The notes beneath the pieces were generated by a model. The model was not told the origin of the DNA. It made no database searches and was given only the letters and a program-made list of their open reading frames with translations. Shown here one piece after another: positions 16,852-26,050 of a DNA stretch of 64,000 bases (position 1 is its first letter; each line of letters starts with the position of its first letter). The translations under genes and the position numbers were made by a program. The stretch lies in the NCBI RefSeq assembly GCF_036088315.1, contig NZ_CP107996.1:6747001-6811000 (forward strand), in the 5' to 3' direction. The DNA comes from Streptomyces sp. NBC_00344. Its GTDB lineage: Bacteria; Actinomycetota; Actinomycetes; Streptomycetales; Streptomycetaceae.

Positions 16852-17979
16852 CTACGCCTGTCCGGTGAACATGTTGATCAGGCCCTGGGGTGCGTTCTCG
16901 TCCCAGCAGCAGAGGCGGAAAACGTCGGCGCCCTCGGTAGTGGCCGCTGCGCTGCGCGGGAAGAGGGCTTGCTCGTACTCACTCAGAGCGGCCTCGGCAT
17001 CATCGGGGTGGGCGGCGATGGCCCGGCCGAGTTCGGCGCCGTCGTACATGGCCAGGTTGGCGCCATCGCCGGACGGGGGCATCAGGTGGGCGGCGTCGCC
17101 GAGCAGGGTCACGCCTGGTACGCGGTCCCAGCGGTGCCCGGCGGGCAGGGTGTGGATGGGGCGCAGGACCGGTGCGGTCTCACCCTCGGTGATCAGCGCC
17201 GTGAGCTCCGGCGCCCATCCGTCGAACTCCTCCGCGATCCGCGCTGTGGCCGCGGCGGAATCGGTGAAATCGATACCGGCGAACCACTCCTGCGGCTTGT
17301 TGAGCGTGACGTAGGTGTGAAGAGTCCCGCCGCTCTCCCGGTGAGCCTGAATCCCCTTCCCCGGCGCGAGCGCGTGCAGCGCTCCGCCCCCGACCGCCTT
17401 CGCGCCGGAGGGGTGCCGGGTGTCGCCTTCGAACAGGTAGGTCTCGATGAACGACGTGCCGACGTACTCGGGTGTGGCGTCGGAGAGCAGCGACCGGACG
17501 CGTGACCACGCGCCGTCCGCGCCGACCAGCAGGCTCGTGACGACGGCGGTGCCATCGGCGAAGGTCACCTCGTGGCGGCTGTCGCCGAGGGCACGGACAC
17601 CGCTGACCTTGTGGCCCCACCGGGTGGTGCCGGCGGGTAGTGAGTCGAGCAGGATCTGTCGCAGCTCACCGCGCTGCACCTCGGGACGCCCACCCTTGCC
17701 GTCGTCGGGGTCGTCGAACAGAACGGTTCCGTCCCGGTCGAGGATCCGTGTCGCCTCGCGGCCCTCCAGGATGAGGCCGCGGAACCCTTCGGTCAGACCT
17801 GCTGCTTGGAGAGCCGGCTGGCCGTTGTGGTGGTGGATGTCGAGCATCCCGCCCTGTGTGCGGGCGGTCGGCGACGTCTCCGCCTCGTAGATCGTCACCG
17901 GTATGCCGTGAACGTGCAGGACGCGGGCCAGTGTGAGTCCGCCGAGTCCGGCGCCGATGATCGTGACGTCAGTGGTCAT
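16852..17979 (-). CDS. FAD-dependent monooxygenase, TetX-like
   Basis: 375-residue flavoprotein monooxygenase of the PHBH/TetX type, likely hydroxylating a small planar compound using NAD(P)H and O2. The FAD-binding start VTIIGAGLGGLTLARVL, the LLVGADGAWSRVR (DG motif) and GDAAHLMPPSGDGANLA near the C-terminus are intact. AAGGAG sits 6 bases before the ATG. It is divergent from a TetR gene and shares with it a control region containing three copies of one palindrome, so its expression is probably induced by its substrate, which could be an antibiotic or plant phenolic (inference). Confidence 0.85.
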   Translation of the reverse strand: MTTDVTIIGAGLGGLTLARVLHVHGIPVTIYEAETSPTARTQGGMLDIHHHNGQPALQAAGLTEGFRGLILEGREATRILDRDGTVLFDDPDDGKGGRPEVQRGELRQILLDSLPAGTTRWGHKVSGVRALGDSRHEVTFADGTAVVTSLLVGADGAWSRVRSLLSDATPEYVGTSFIETYLFEGDTRHPSGAKAVGGGALHALAPGKGIQAHRESGGTLHTYVTLNKPQEWFAGIDFTDSAAATARIAEEFDGWAPELTALITEGETAPVLRPIHTLPAGHRWDRVPGVTLLGDAAHLMPPSGDGANLAMYDGAELGRAIAAHPDDAEAALSEYEQALFPRSAAATTEGADVFRLCCWDENAPQGLINMFTGQA

Positions 17980-18032
17980 GGTGGCTCCTTACGTGTCGCC
18001 TGTCTGCCGGGTGAGTGCCCGGCAAGCATCTA

Positions 18033-18098
18033 TGGAATGTTGTTCCAACGGCAGACTGGAACCTCGTTCCAAAGATGTCAAGCTGGAACGGGGTTCCA
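18033..18098. promoter_or_regulatory. Three TetR operator copies (TGGAAC-N3-GTTCCA)
   Basis: Three 15-base inverted repeats at 18033-18047 (TGGAATGTTGTTCCA), 18057-18071 (TGGAACCTCGTTCCA) and 18084-18098 (TGGAACGGGGTTCCA). The arms TGGAAC/GTTCCA are perfect in two copies and have one mismatch in the first. They fill the space between the divergent monooxygenase and tetR starts. Confidence 0.85.
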
Positions 18099-18119
18099 GG
18101 TGTGTGTCACGATGTACGC

Positions 18120-18803
18120 ATGGCAACCAGGGCACGTCGTCCGGAGCGACGAGAGAAACCGCTCTCCCGGGAGCGCATCGTCGAGGCTGCGATCTGGCTT
18201 CTCGACGCGTCGGGCGAGGGCGGACTCACGTTCCGCGCACTGGCCGAGCGCCTCGCCACTGGGCCCGGTGCGATCTACTGGCATGTCACCGGCAAGGACG
18301 AACTCCTCAACGCCGCCACCGACGCCGTCGTCGCCGGCACCATGACCGCCGGCGCCGCTGAGGCAACGCCGAAGGAAGCGATCCACACCCTCGCACTCGG
18401 CGTGTTCGACGCGATCGATGCCCACCCGTGGGTCGGCACGCAACTCGCCCTCGCTCCCTCGCAGCCCCCGATGATGCGGGTCTTCGAACACATCGGACGC
18501 CAGGTCCAGGCGCTCGGCGTACCCCGCGCTGCCCAGTTCAGCGCCGCGTCCGCGCTACTGAACTACATCCTCGGAGTCGGCGGACAGAACGCGGCCAACG
18601 CCCGCGGGTGCCGGCCGGGCACGAACCGCGCCGAGTTCCTCAACACCACCGCGGCCGCATGGGCGAACCTCGATCCCGACGAATACCCGTTCACACGGGG
18701 CGTCGCGGACCAGCTGCGCGACCACGACGATCGGGCGGAGTTCCTGGCAGGGATCACTCTCATCCTCGCCGGCATCACCGCGGTCCACTCGCCCGCCGCG
18801 TAG
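18120..18803 (+). CDS. TetR-family repressor
   Basis: 227-residue repressor. Helix-turn-helix in residues about 15-60 (RIVEAAIWLLDASGEGGLTF then LAERLATGPGAIYWHVTGKD), C-terminal ligand domain of the TetR_C type with IHTLALGVFDAIDAHPWVG. ATG at 18120 gives the normal short N-terminus; no ribosome site is visible, so it may be translated from a leaderless or nearly leaderless transcript. It most likely represses itself and the divergent TetX-like monooxygenase through the three operators just upstream, with release by the monooxygenase substrate. Confidence 0.85.
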   Translation: MATRARRPERREKPLSRERIVEAAIWLLDASGEGGLTFRALAERLATGPGAIYWHVTGKDELLNAATDAVVAGTMTAGAAEATPKEAIHTLALGVFDAIDAHPWVGTQLALAPSQPPMMRVFEHIGRQVQALGVPRAAQFSAASALLNYILGVGGQNAANARGCRPGTNRAEFLNTTAAAWANLDPDEYPFTRGVADQLRDHDDRAEFLAGITLILAGITAVHSPAA

Positions 18804-19209
18804 CCGCCTCGGTCGGGCACCGCGATGGGCGCCCGAGCTGCCCCGTGCAGTTGGCCCACTCATCGCCCTGAAGTCACGGCGATCGAAGGTCTGTTGAGCC
18901 CGCAGCCCGCCTTTCCGGACGCCGGTTGTGACGTTCCTCAGACTCCAGGGCGGGTCTCTCGGATGGCGTTCCGTGAGCTCCGGCCGGAAGGTGCAGCGTA
19001 CGAGGTCGGCGCCGGACCCGGCGCTGTGACCGGGCGCATGGCTCTCGGCCTCACCGGACTGCCTGCGAACACCGTGCGAGACAGGTCGCCGTTCGTCGTG
19101 CGTCGGTTCCATGCGCGGAGCGGACTGGCGCGGCCCGCGCTCGGGCCGACACCGACCCCCTGTCTGCGGGCAGATGCGCGGGGGCGACTGCCGGGGGCAA
19201 GGTGGGGGC
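18804..19209. other. Intergenic gap, nothing convincing
   Basis: 406 bases between tetR and the VOC protein gene. An open frame across it (from 18825) lacks family features; no repeat or terminator stands out. Confidence 0.4.
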
Positions 19210-19584
19210 ATGACGACAACGCTCGGTGCCTTTGTTCTCGGTAGTCCCGATCCGCCCGCGCTGGCCGACTTCTACCGGGCCCTGCTGGGCTGGCAGGAGG
19301 TCGATCGCGAGCCGGAGTGGGTTCGCCTGCGGGCTCCGGAACAGGAACGTCCTAGCCTCAGCTTCCAGCTGGAAGCCGACCACACGCCCCCGGTGTGGCC
19401 TCAGCGCCCGGGCACTCAGCAGATGCAAGCCCACGTGGACCTGCAAGTCGACGACCTGGAGGCGGAGACCGAGCGAGCCTGCGCCCTGGGCGCCACGCTG
19501 GAGGAGCATCAGCCGCAGAAGGGCGTACGGATCCTCCGCGACCCTCACGGCCACCCGTTCTGCCTGTTCCTCCCGGGCGCCTGA
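19210..19584 (+). CDS. VOC-superfamily (glyoxalase-like) protein
   Basis: 124-residue single-domain vicinal-oxygen-chelate protein. It has the paired beta-alpha-beta-beta-beta halves: LGAFVLGSPDPPALADFYRA / LSFQLEAD and MQAHVDLQVDDLEAET / RILRDPHGHPFCLFLPG. Such proteins act as metal-dependent isomerases, dioxygenases or drug-binding proteins; no substrate can be named. ATG at 19210 has GGTGGGGG upstream and removes a non-conserved N-terminal extension. It stands alone, convergent with the desaturase-like gene. Confidence 0.8.
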   Translation: MTTTLGAFVLGSPDPPALADFYRALLGWQEVDREPEWVRLRAPEQERPSLSFQLEADHTPPVWPQRPGTQQMQAHVDLQVDDLEAETERACALGATLEEHQPQKGVRILRDPHGHPFCLFLPGA

Positions 19585-19781
19585 ACGACCCCGCGTGGCA
19601 CCGGGGCGGACCGACACCTCCACCACCTCCACCAGCGGGATCCGAACGACAGTTGCACACCTGCTTCGTTCAGTGGACTCAACCGTTCCGACGAGGAGGG
19701 GGAGTCACCACCGCGGTCGCTTTTCCCCCGCGACCCGGCCGCAGACTGGACGAACAGGGGAGATGGGCCCGGCACGGGCCA

Positions 19782-21398
19782 TCAGCGCTGTCCCTTGCGA
19801 TCACGGTGGGTCAGCCGGATCTGGAGGTGGGACAGGGCGCCGGTGCGCTGCCGGCGCAGAGCGGCCCGCGCGGCGTTGGCTCCAGGGGCGCCGTGAACCC
19901 CGCCGCCCGGGTGCGCGGAGGCGGAAGCGAGGTAGAGCCCGGGGACGGGTGTCTCCGGGCGGCCGGTGCCGGGGGAGGGGCGGAAGACCAGCTGCTGGTG
20001 CATGGCCGTTGTGCCGCCGTTGATTGCGCCGCCATGAAGGTTGGCGTCCATGCCCTCCAGCGTGGGCGGGGCAAGAATGCGCCGGGCCCTGATGACGGCG
20101 CGGAAACCGGGGGCGTAGCGCTCGACCTGCGCCTCGACACGGTCCGCCATCGCCTCCTGCTCCCGGGCGTCCCACGAACCGGTCAGGTTGTCGTCCCCGG
20201 CGTCGCCCCGCACCCGGTGCGGTACGTGTGTGTACGCCCAGGCTGATTCGGTGCCCTGGGGCGAGCGGCTGGGGTCGGCGGTCGTCATCTGGCCGAACAG
20301 GGCAAAGGGCTCGTCGGGGACTCGGCCCATGGCGATCTGTGCGGCGAAGCGGGTGAGGCCGTCCACCCCCTCGGCGAGGTGGACGGTTCCGGCCTGCGCG
20401 GCCTCCGGGCAGGTCCAGGGAACCGGGCTGTTCAGTGCCCAGTCGACCTTGAACGTGGCGAAGTCCCACTGGAAGCGCTTCAGGTCGGCGAGCAGTTGCC
20501 CGGGGAGGTGCCGTTCGGCCACCAGGGAGCCGTAGAGAGCCGGCGCGGTCACATCGGCGAGGACTGCCCTGCGCGCCACTACGGCCTCGCCGCCCGCGGT
20601 GCGGACGCCGACGGCCCGGCCGCCGCGGACGACGACCTCGGTGACCCGTTCTCCGCAGCGGACGGTCCCGCCGCGCCGCGTCAGGCGGCGGACGAGAGCG
20701 GCGGTGAGCGCCCCGGCACCGCCGGTGGGGACGGGGAAGCCGTAGGTCTGGCCGAGCATGGACATGAGCCAGCCGAACCCGCCGCTGCCCGCCGCTTCAG
20801 GTGCGAGGTCCGCGTGGAGTGCGTTGCCCGCGAGCAGGAGCCTGCCGCCTTCGCCGCGGAACTCCTCCTCTCCCAGACGCCGCACCGGCAGCACCATGGT
20901 CCTGGCGAGGCGCAGCCCGCCCGCCGCACGTAGCTGCAGAGCCAGCCGGGCTCCGGCACGCACTGGGGGGAACGGCGTGAACAGGGCGTCGATGATGCCG
21001 GGCCGCAGCGTTTCCCAGACCTCCCGCAGCTCCTTCCACGCGGCCCCGTCCCCGGGGGCGAACGCCTCCAGGCTCGCGGCCGTCTCCTCCAGGTCACGGC
21101 TGAGCACCGCGCAGCGACCGTCCCGCAAGGGGTGGGCGAGCACCTTGGGGGCGTGGCTCCAGCCCAGCCCCTCCCGCTCCAGCCCCAGGCTGGCGAGGAC
21201 CGGGGAAGCCGCAGCCAGAGGATAGAAAGCGCTGCAGAGGTCGCTGGCGAAATCGGGGTCGACCCCTCGGTCGTGCCGGACCGCTCCTCCGGGCTCGTCC
21301 TGGGCCTCCAGGACCTCAACGCTCCAGCCCGCGTCGACCAGCAGGTTCGCCGCGACCAGCCCGTTGGGGCCCGCCCCGATCACTACAGCGTCCGGCAT
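19782..21398 (-). CDS. Phytoene-desaturase-like FAD/NAD(P) oxidoreductase
   Basis: 538-residue flavoprotein of the phytoene desaturase / carotenoid isomerase (CrtI-CrtISO) superfamily. The N-terminus VVIGAGPNGLVAANLLVDAG is the dinucleotide-binding motif; EAQDEPGGAVR binds FAD ribose; the C-terminus PVPGLYLASASAHPGGGVHGAPG is the family's FAD-closing motif. Actinobacterial members of this subgroup are often annotated only as NAD(P)/FAD-dependent oxidoreductases; no carotenoid genes are adjacent, so the substrate is unknown. ATG at 21398 has GGGAGCG upstream. The SRPBCC gene lies 69 bases upstream on the same strand, probably one operon. Confidence 0.82.
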   Translation of the reverse strand: MPDAVVIGAGPNGLVAANLLVDAGWSVEVLEAQDEPGGAVRHDRGVDPDFASDLCSAFYPLAAASPVLASLGLEREGLGWSHAPKVLAHPLRDGRCAVLSRDLEETAASLEAFAPGDGAAWKELREVWETLRPGIIDALFTPFPPVRAGARLALQLRAAGGLRLARTMVLPVRRLGEEEFRGEGGRLLLAGNALHADLAPEAAGSGGFGWLMSMLGQTYGFPVPTGGAGALTAALVRRLTRRGGTVRCGERVTEVVVRGGRAVGVRTAGGEAVVARRAVLADVTAPALYGSLVAERHLPGQLLADLKRFQWDFATFKVDWALNSPVPWTCPEAAQAGTVHLAEGVDGLTRFAAQIAMGRVPDEPFALFGQMTTADPSRSPQGTESAWAYTHVPHRVRGDAGDDNLTGSWDAREQEAMADRVEAQVERYAPGFRAVIRARRILAPPTLEGMDANLHGGAINGGTTAMHQQLVFRPSPGTGRPETPVPGLYLASASAHPGGGVHGAPGANAARAALRRQRTGALSHLQIRLTHRDRKGQR

Positions 21399-21467
21399 GA
21401 CACGCTCCCGCTCGATGGGTGCCGCCACGCCTGGTGGCGCGGCCGGTCTCCAGGTCTTGGTGCCGGT

Positions 21468-21947
21468 TCAGGCGGTGCGTGGTCGGGGCCGCCCGGAATG
21501 GGTGCGGGCCGGGCCTTCGGCCTCCTCGCACAACCGGGCGAGGCGGCTCAGCATCGCTCGATGCCGCACCTGCACAACGGCGTCCAGGAGGCCGTTGTGC
21601 AAGGAGCCCCCCACACCGCGCAACGGGTGTTCGTCGAGGATGATCAGTGTGTGCTCGCCCCAGGGCCGCAGTTCCATCGCGATCCTAGCGGTCCCCAGCG
21701 GTCCGCTGTCCGCCTCCAGTTCGAGAACTGCGGTCGGCTCACTGCGACGCACGACGGTCCGGTTGTGCAGGGTGATCGGCCCGATCTTGATCTCGTAGCG
21801 GAGGGCTGCCCCTGGCTCGGGCCACTGCCCCTCGTCCAGCTCGGCCTGTGAGGTGCCGACGACCCAGTCTCCGTACCGTTCGACGTCGGACAGGACCTCC
21901 CAGACGTCCTCGGGGGGCTTCCTGATCAACCGGTGCCGTACGGCCAT
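21468..21947 (-). CDS. SRPBCC (START/polyketide-cyclase-like) protein
   Basis: 159-residue SRPBCC-fold protein that would bind a hydrophobic ligand in a deep cavity. The N-terminal RKPPEDVWEVLSDVERYGDWVVG and the C-terminal long helix (LDAVVQVRHRAMLSRLARL) match the fold; the family covers polyketide cyclases, lipid carriers and many unknowns. GGAGGAAC lies just before the ATG at 21947. It is probably cotranscribed with the desaturase-like flavoenzyme and could present or sequester that enzyme's substrate. Confidence 0.8.
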   Translation of the reverse strand: MAVRHRLIRKPPEDVWEVLSDVERYGDWVVGTSQAELDEGQWPEPGAALRYEIKIGPITLHNRTVVRRSEPTAVLELEADSGPLGTARIAMELRPWGEHTLIILDEHPLRGVGGSLHNGLLDAVVQVRHRAMLSRLARLCEEAEGPARTHSGRPRPRTA

Positions 21948-22665
21948 GCGTTCCTCCGCCGTTCGAAGTGTCGTGTCCCTCGCCGCGTGTTCCACGCTAG
22001 GCCCGCGCACACGCTCCCGCGCGGGGACGGCGGCCATGCCGGTGCGGCCGGGCGGCTGCCGGAGCGCAGCACGCCGTGGCCCGGGGCATCCTGGGTACGG
22101 GCGCCGAACCGTTCCGCCGTGTGGAGGCGCCATGCCCGTTCCTCAGCTCCGACCCGCGCGTGTGGCGGCGGGTCGTCGAGATCAACGGGTGGGCAGCGCG
22201 GTGACGGCGCGCCCTTTGCTGCCGCCGCTGGTCACGCTCCGCTCCCGGTGGATGATGCGACAACTGGAGAGGAGCGGGGATGTCGCGGCGACCGGGCCCC
22301 TGGGCGCGGCTAGGCAGAGCTGTCTGCTGAGTGTCTGCCCGGTGCCGTACCGCGGCCCGGGGCGGCCGTCGAGAGCTTCGCTCACAGGCGGATGACGCCG
22401 CGAGGCGCGAAGCCGACGGTAGCCCGACGGGACTGGTTCCCTGGCTGAGGAGGGCGAGAGAGAGTGCTCGGCGCGCTTGTTGCGGCGACGCAGACGTCGG
22501 CACGCTGCGAGGAGGACTCTTGCCCCCTTCCGCCTGTGCCCGGCGCCGGAGCCTGCCGATTCGCAGACGGTGCGCCCTCATCGAAGGGCTCCTCGGCGGG
22601 CTCGTTCACCACTGCCGCCGGCTCGTTACAACGAAGCCCATCCACACCGGTCGGCAGCCAGGGTC
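21948..22665. other. Long intergenic gap, nothing recognised
   Basis: 718 bases upstream of the SRPBCC gene and downstream of the maleylpyruvate-isomerase-like gene. Short open frames here show no family features; no tRNA, IS end or strong hairpin was seen. Confidence 0.4.
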
Positions 22666-23265
22666 TCAGCGGCCCATCAGCCGCAGCAACCTGGCCTGTC
22701 GGGCTTCCCCGGCCGGCAGCGGAGTTCCTGGGGCGGCGAAGAAGCGGTGGGTGGTGTCGGGGGAGACGGGCGACTCCGCCAAGCCGGCGTAGATTTCTGC
22801 GAGATGGTCCTCGATCCAGGCGACCAGCCCCGGATCGAGTCCCTCGGGAGCGTTGAGTGCTCGGGCCAGGTCCCACGTGTGAATGGTCGCGTCCGTGGTG
22901 CGGACGGCGAGGGCCTGTTCACCGGTCATGGGGCTCAGGGGATGGTCCAGGATCTGCTGAAGAGCGCCCGGCCTCCGGAACGCCGCGGCGCACTGCCGCA
23001 TCGACCGGATGTATGCGCTCACCGGATCGCCTCCCAGGGCGTCCTCGTCCCGGAGCCGGATGAAGTCGGCGGCCGAGCCGCCGTCCAGCAAGGAGATGTA
23101 GTTGAGGTTTCCCCGGGCCATGTGGTTGACCAGGTGGCGGACGTCCCATTCCACGCAGGGAGTGGGTGCCGACCACTGTTCGGGGCGTACGGTGCGCAGC
23201 CTGCGGGTGAACTCGGAACCGGAGAGCAGATAGCGGTCGATGATGTCGGCGAAGCGGTAGGGCAT
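22666..23265 (-). CDS. Mycothiol-dependent maleylpyruvate-isomerase-like protein (TIGR03086 type)
   Basis: 199-residue DinB-fold protein related to mycothiol-dependent maleylpyruvate isomerase, an actinobacterial family. The N-terminus has the typical LRTVRPEQWSAPTPCVEWD, where CxEWDVRHLVNHM contributes the first metal-binding His, and TTDATIHTWDLARAL contributes the others. The true substrate of the TIGR03086 group is mostly unknown; a mycothiol-linked detoxification role is plausible. ATG at 23265 is chosen from homolog-like length; an upstream ATG at 23337 would add 24 unconserved residues. Confidence 0.8.
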   Translation of the reverse strand: MPYRFADIIDRYLLSGSEFTRRLRTVRPEQWSAPTPCVEWDVRHLVNHMARGNLNYISLLDGGSAADFIRLRDEDALGGDPVSAYIRSMRQCAAAFRRPGALQQILDHPLSPMTGEQALAVRTTDATIHTWDLARALNAPEGLDPGLVAWIEDHLAEIYAGLAESPVSPDTTHRFFAAPGTPLPAGEARQARLLRLMGR

Positions 23266-23412
23266 GACCGCAGCGTAGGGAACGCCCGAGGTGATGTGCT
23301 GGCGGAAATCAGACGCCCTGCAGATCCGGGCCGGCACCGCGGCGCGATGCGATGCAGACGTCGCCGGCGGCAGTTCTGCCGGGTGCGATGACCTTGACAG
23401 CGGCTCCGGCTC

Positions 23413-24153
23413 TCAGGTCAGGTTCAGTCCACCGTCGAGCACGATGACCTCCCCGGTGAGGTAGGTGCTGGTGAGCACCGATGCCACCAGGTCGGCCACG
23501 TCGGTGGGCTGGGCGGGGCGGCCCATGGGCGCGCGGTCCCGCCACAGCTCGTGCGCCTGCGCCCAGTCCTTCGTCATCGGCGTGTCCACCAGTCCAGGCG
23601 CGACGGCGTTGACCCGCACGTCCGGCCCGAGGGCGGCTGCCAGCAGCCGGGTCACATGATTGAGCGCGGCCTTGCTCGCCGCGTACGGCACCGACGAGCC
23701 CTTGGGGCGTACCCCGGCATGGCTGGTGATGTTCACTATGCTGCCGCCTGCGGGGGATTGGCGCAGTGCCGGAAGCGCCGTTGTGCACAGCACCCATGGC
23801 GCGATCAGGTTGACCTCCAGCAGCTGCCGCCAGTCTGCGGCCGTCGCCGCGGCCAGGTCGTCATGCGGGATCGGCCAGCTGAGGCCCGCGTTGTTCACCA
23901 GCACGTCGAGCCGCCCGAACCGGTCGAGCACCGTCTCGACCAGTCCCCGGGCTTCCTCCTCCACTGCCAGGTCCGCCTGCACGTACGTCCCGCCGAGCTC
24001 CTCCGCCAGCGCCTTCCCGGCCTCCACGCTGCGCCGCGAGTGCACGACGACCCGCATACCGTCCGACGCCAGCCTCCGCGCGATGCCCTCCCCGATCCCC
24101 GACGTGGACCCGCTGATCAGGGCAACGGGACGATCGGCATGTTCAAGCTTCAT
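23413..24153 (-). CDS. Short-chain dehydrogenase/reductase (SDR)
   Basis: 246-residue classical SDR that oxidises or reduces a hydroxyl/keto group with NAD(P)(H). The cofactor motif STSGIGEG, the NNAG motif, the catalytic Ser in INITSH (Ser in the family position) and YAASKAA with the Tyr-Lys pair are all present, and the C-terminal LTGEVIVLDGG is typical. VVHSRRS after the second strand suggests NADP preference (basic residues). No clear partner; it is on the same strand as the maleylpyruvate-isomerase-like gene, 147 bases upstream. Confidence 0.85.
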   Translation of the reverse strand: MKLEHADRPVALISGSTSGIGEGIARRLASDGMRVVVHSRRSVEAGKALAEELGGTYVQADLAVEEEARGLVETVLDRFGRLDVLVNNAGLSWPIPHDDLAAATAADWRQLLEVNLIAPWVLCTTALPALRQSPAGGSIVNITSHAGVRPKGSSVPYAASKAALNHVTRLLAAALGPDVRVNAVAPGLVDTPMTKDWAQAHELWRDRAPMGRPAQPTDVADLVASVLTSTYLTGEVIVLDGGLNLT

Positions 24154-24390
24154 GCCGACGGATCATGCCACCTCGGCCTTCAGCTGGGCTGCCGAGCAGT
24201 CCCGAGGTGCCGACGGCCAACTCATCAACACCACCCGTCCGTGGGACAGGGCGCTTCTCCAACTCAGCGACATGGGCGGTAGTTGGTGCTCGATAAGGCA
24301 TGTGGCGGGGTGAGTCGGCCTCACCGCTCGGTAACGACCTGGTGTGCAATTGCCTCGCGCCGGAGCCCCCGGCGTTCTACCCTCGCGGCC

Positions 24391-24984
24391 ATGACGTCAC
24401 ATGATGCGCCTGGAGGCTCTCGGGTGGCCCCGGCCGGGCTGGTGATCCGGCCAGAGACCGCCGACGATCACCGGGACGTGCGCGAGGTTCATACGCGCGC
24501 CTTCGGTGACAGCGATCGCGTCCCCGGGCTGGTGGAGGCACTTCGTGTTGCGGAGGCCGCGTTGGCGCCGATGTCCTTCGTCGCAACCGTTGGTGACCGG
24601 GTCGTCGGGCATGTCCTGCTGAGCGCGACGCGGTTGGACGCTCCACGCCGGATCGTGGACGTCCTGTCCCTGTCACCGCTGGGCGTGGTCCCGGAGTTCC
24701 GGCGTGAGGGTGTCGGTACTCAGCTCATCGCGTACGCCCTCGCGGCGGCTGACAGCCAGGGTGTGCCGTTGGTATTCCTGGAGGGTTCGCCGCACTACTA
24801 CGGCACACGCGGCTTCGAAGGTGCCGGCGCGGTGGGCCTCCGTTCGCCGTCTCTGCGTATTCCTGAACCTGCGTTCCAGGTCGCTCGGTTGTCCGCTCAC
24901 GAGCCGTGGATGACGGGCACCTTCGTCTACTCAGAGGTCTTCTGGGCCTTTGACTGCGTCGGCCTGCGCGACCGGGAGGCCTGA
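24391..24984 (+). CDS. GNAT-family N-acetyltransferase
   Basis: 197-residue acetyl-CoA-dependent acyltransferase of the YhbS-like GNAT subgroup. The acetyl-CoA motif appears as LGVVPEFRREGVGTQLIAYAL (Q/RxxGxG/A form) and the C-terminal HYYGTRGFEGAGA is typical for this subgroup. TACCCT at 24378-24383 ends 7 bases before the ATG and no ribosome site is visible, so the transcript may be leaderless. Substrate unknown. Confidence 0.8.
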   Translation: MTSHDAPGGSRVAPAGLVIRPETADDHRDVREVHTRAFGDSDRVPGLVEALRVAEAALAPMSFVATVGDRVVGHVLLSATRLDAPRRIVDVLSLSPLGVVPEFRREGVGTQLIAYALAAADSQGVPLVFLEGSPHYYGTRGFEGAGAVGLRSPSLRIPEPAFQVARLSAHEPWMTGTFVYSEVFWAFDCVGLRDREA

Positions 24985-25207
24985 GTTTCCACCCGCGGGA
25001 ACGTGACCTGACGCCCAGAAGTAGCCCGCGCATGTGCGACCCGGTCGTGTTCGACCACGGCGTCGCCCTCGTGTACCACTCCGGCCGCGAGCGCATAGCA
25101 GGCCCGCGTCGCTCGGACCGCACGATCAGATGCCGCGCCAAATACCGTGCCGGGCAAGGGATAGTCGAGCAGATGCGCGCCCTCGCCCCCGTGGGCGGCG
25201 TGCATGA

Positions 25208-25315
25208 TCGGGCCTGGAGCCCGACCACTTGATGAACGGCTTCGGCAAGCTGAGGCGCGGCACTGCGAAGCCGGCCGCATCGTGGGCTGCCACCTTGCCT
25301 CTTCTGGTTTGTTGA
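25208..25315 (+). pseudogene. IS transposase C-terminal remnant
   Basis: One frame reads SGLEPDHLMNGFGKLRR followed by a short degenerate tail and TGA at 25313. PDHLMNGFGKLRR resembles the late part of Streptomyces IS5/IS4-like transposases (recalled from memory). No other part of a transposase and no terminal repeats are visible, so it is a relic. Confidence 0.35.
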
Positions 25316-25492
25316 TACGTCCAGCCGTGATGCCGACCGGGGTGACCGGCGACGCGGCCGATGGGCGGATCGCGCGCGCCAAGGGCCGGTGGATCGCGAT
25401 CAGCCGCGATACCGCGTCCAGCCACCTGGCTTGATCTTTTTCTCGTCCGGGGCATTGACGACGTCTGATGACGGGCCTACGGTCGGCGCAGT

Positions 25493-25530
25493 TCATCAAT
25501 GTGATGACTGTTCACCTATGTGAATTGAAC
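25493..25530. promoter_or_regulatory. Paired inverted repeats, possible operator
   Basis: TCATCA-ATG-TGATGA (25493-25507) is a perfect 6-3-6 inverted repeat, followed by TTCAC-CTAT-GTGAA (25511-25524), a perfect 5-4-5 repeat inside GTTCA...TGAAC. The island is AT-rich compared with its surroundings. It lies 520 bases before the sugar-binding lipoprotein gene; which gene it controls is not clear. Confidence 0.45.
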
Positions 25531-26050
25531 TGGAGATGTTCGATGACCTCTTGTTTCCTCCGGTCACGTCCTTCACGTCATTCGGGGAGGTGGACCCGGT
25601 AGTGCCGGCAGACCGTCGGGGACGAGGATGGGCAATGCGCCCCGGGGTGGTGATCCTTGCATCTGGGACCAACTGGTTCCGGGCGTCGGAAGAGCAGGAA
25701 TGCCGGCCGGGCGGTGCGCGTCGCTGTCGAGGTCGCCCGTGGAGGTGTGCCGGTGTTCCCCGGGACCCGAGGGCCGGTGCCGACGGCCGCGCCGGCACGC
25801 GAGACGGGCATCCCAGGGAGGCCGGCCCGGGGCGGACCCTGAACGGAATGCACTGGCCCGGCTGCATGAGCAATGCCCGGGGTGTGGATTGCGTAGCTGG
25901 GGCCGACACGGCCCATGGGCGCACGGCGCACCCCAGGGGCAAACCGGCGAAGCCGCAGTGGCACCCGCACCCGATCGGCTGTGCACCTGGGACGGACATC
26001 CGCCGTCGACCGGTCACGGCGAGTGACAGTGCCGGCGAAAGGGGATAGGC

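Larger units (their letters stand above)
24985..26050. other. 1.07-kb gap with IS relic and inverted repeats
   Basis: Between the GNAT gene and the sugar ABC operon. Holds the IS relic at 25208-25315 and two inverted repeats near 25.5 kb. Open frames in 25536-26048 have no protein-like features on either strand. The ABC operon promoter must lie here. Confidence 0.5.

Noticed and set aside
25536..26048. 170-codon frame before the sugar-binding protein
   Set aside because: Low-information Arg/Gly/Pro sequence with no domain; its end abuts the real ribosome site of the lipoprotein gene.
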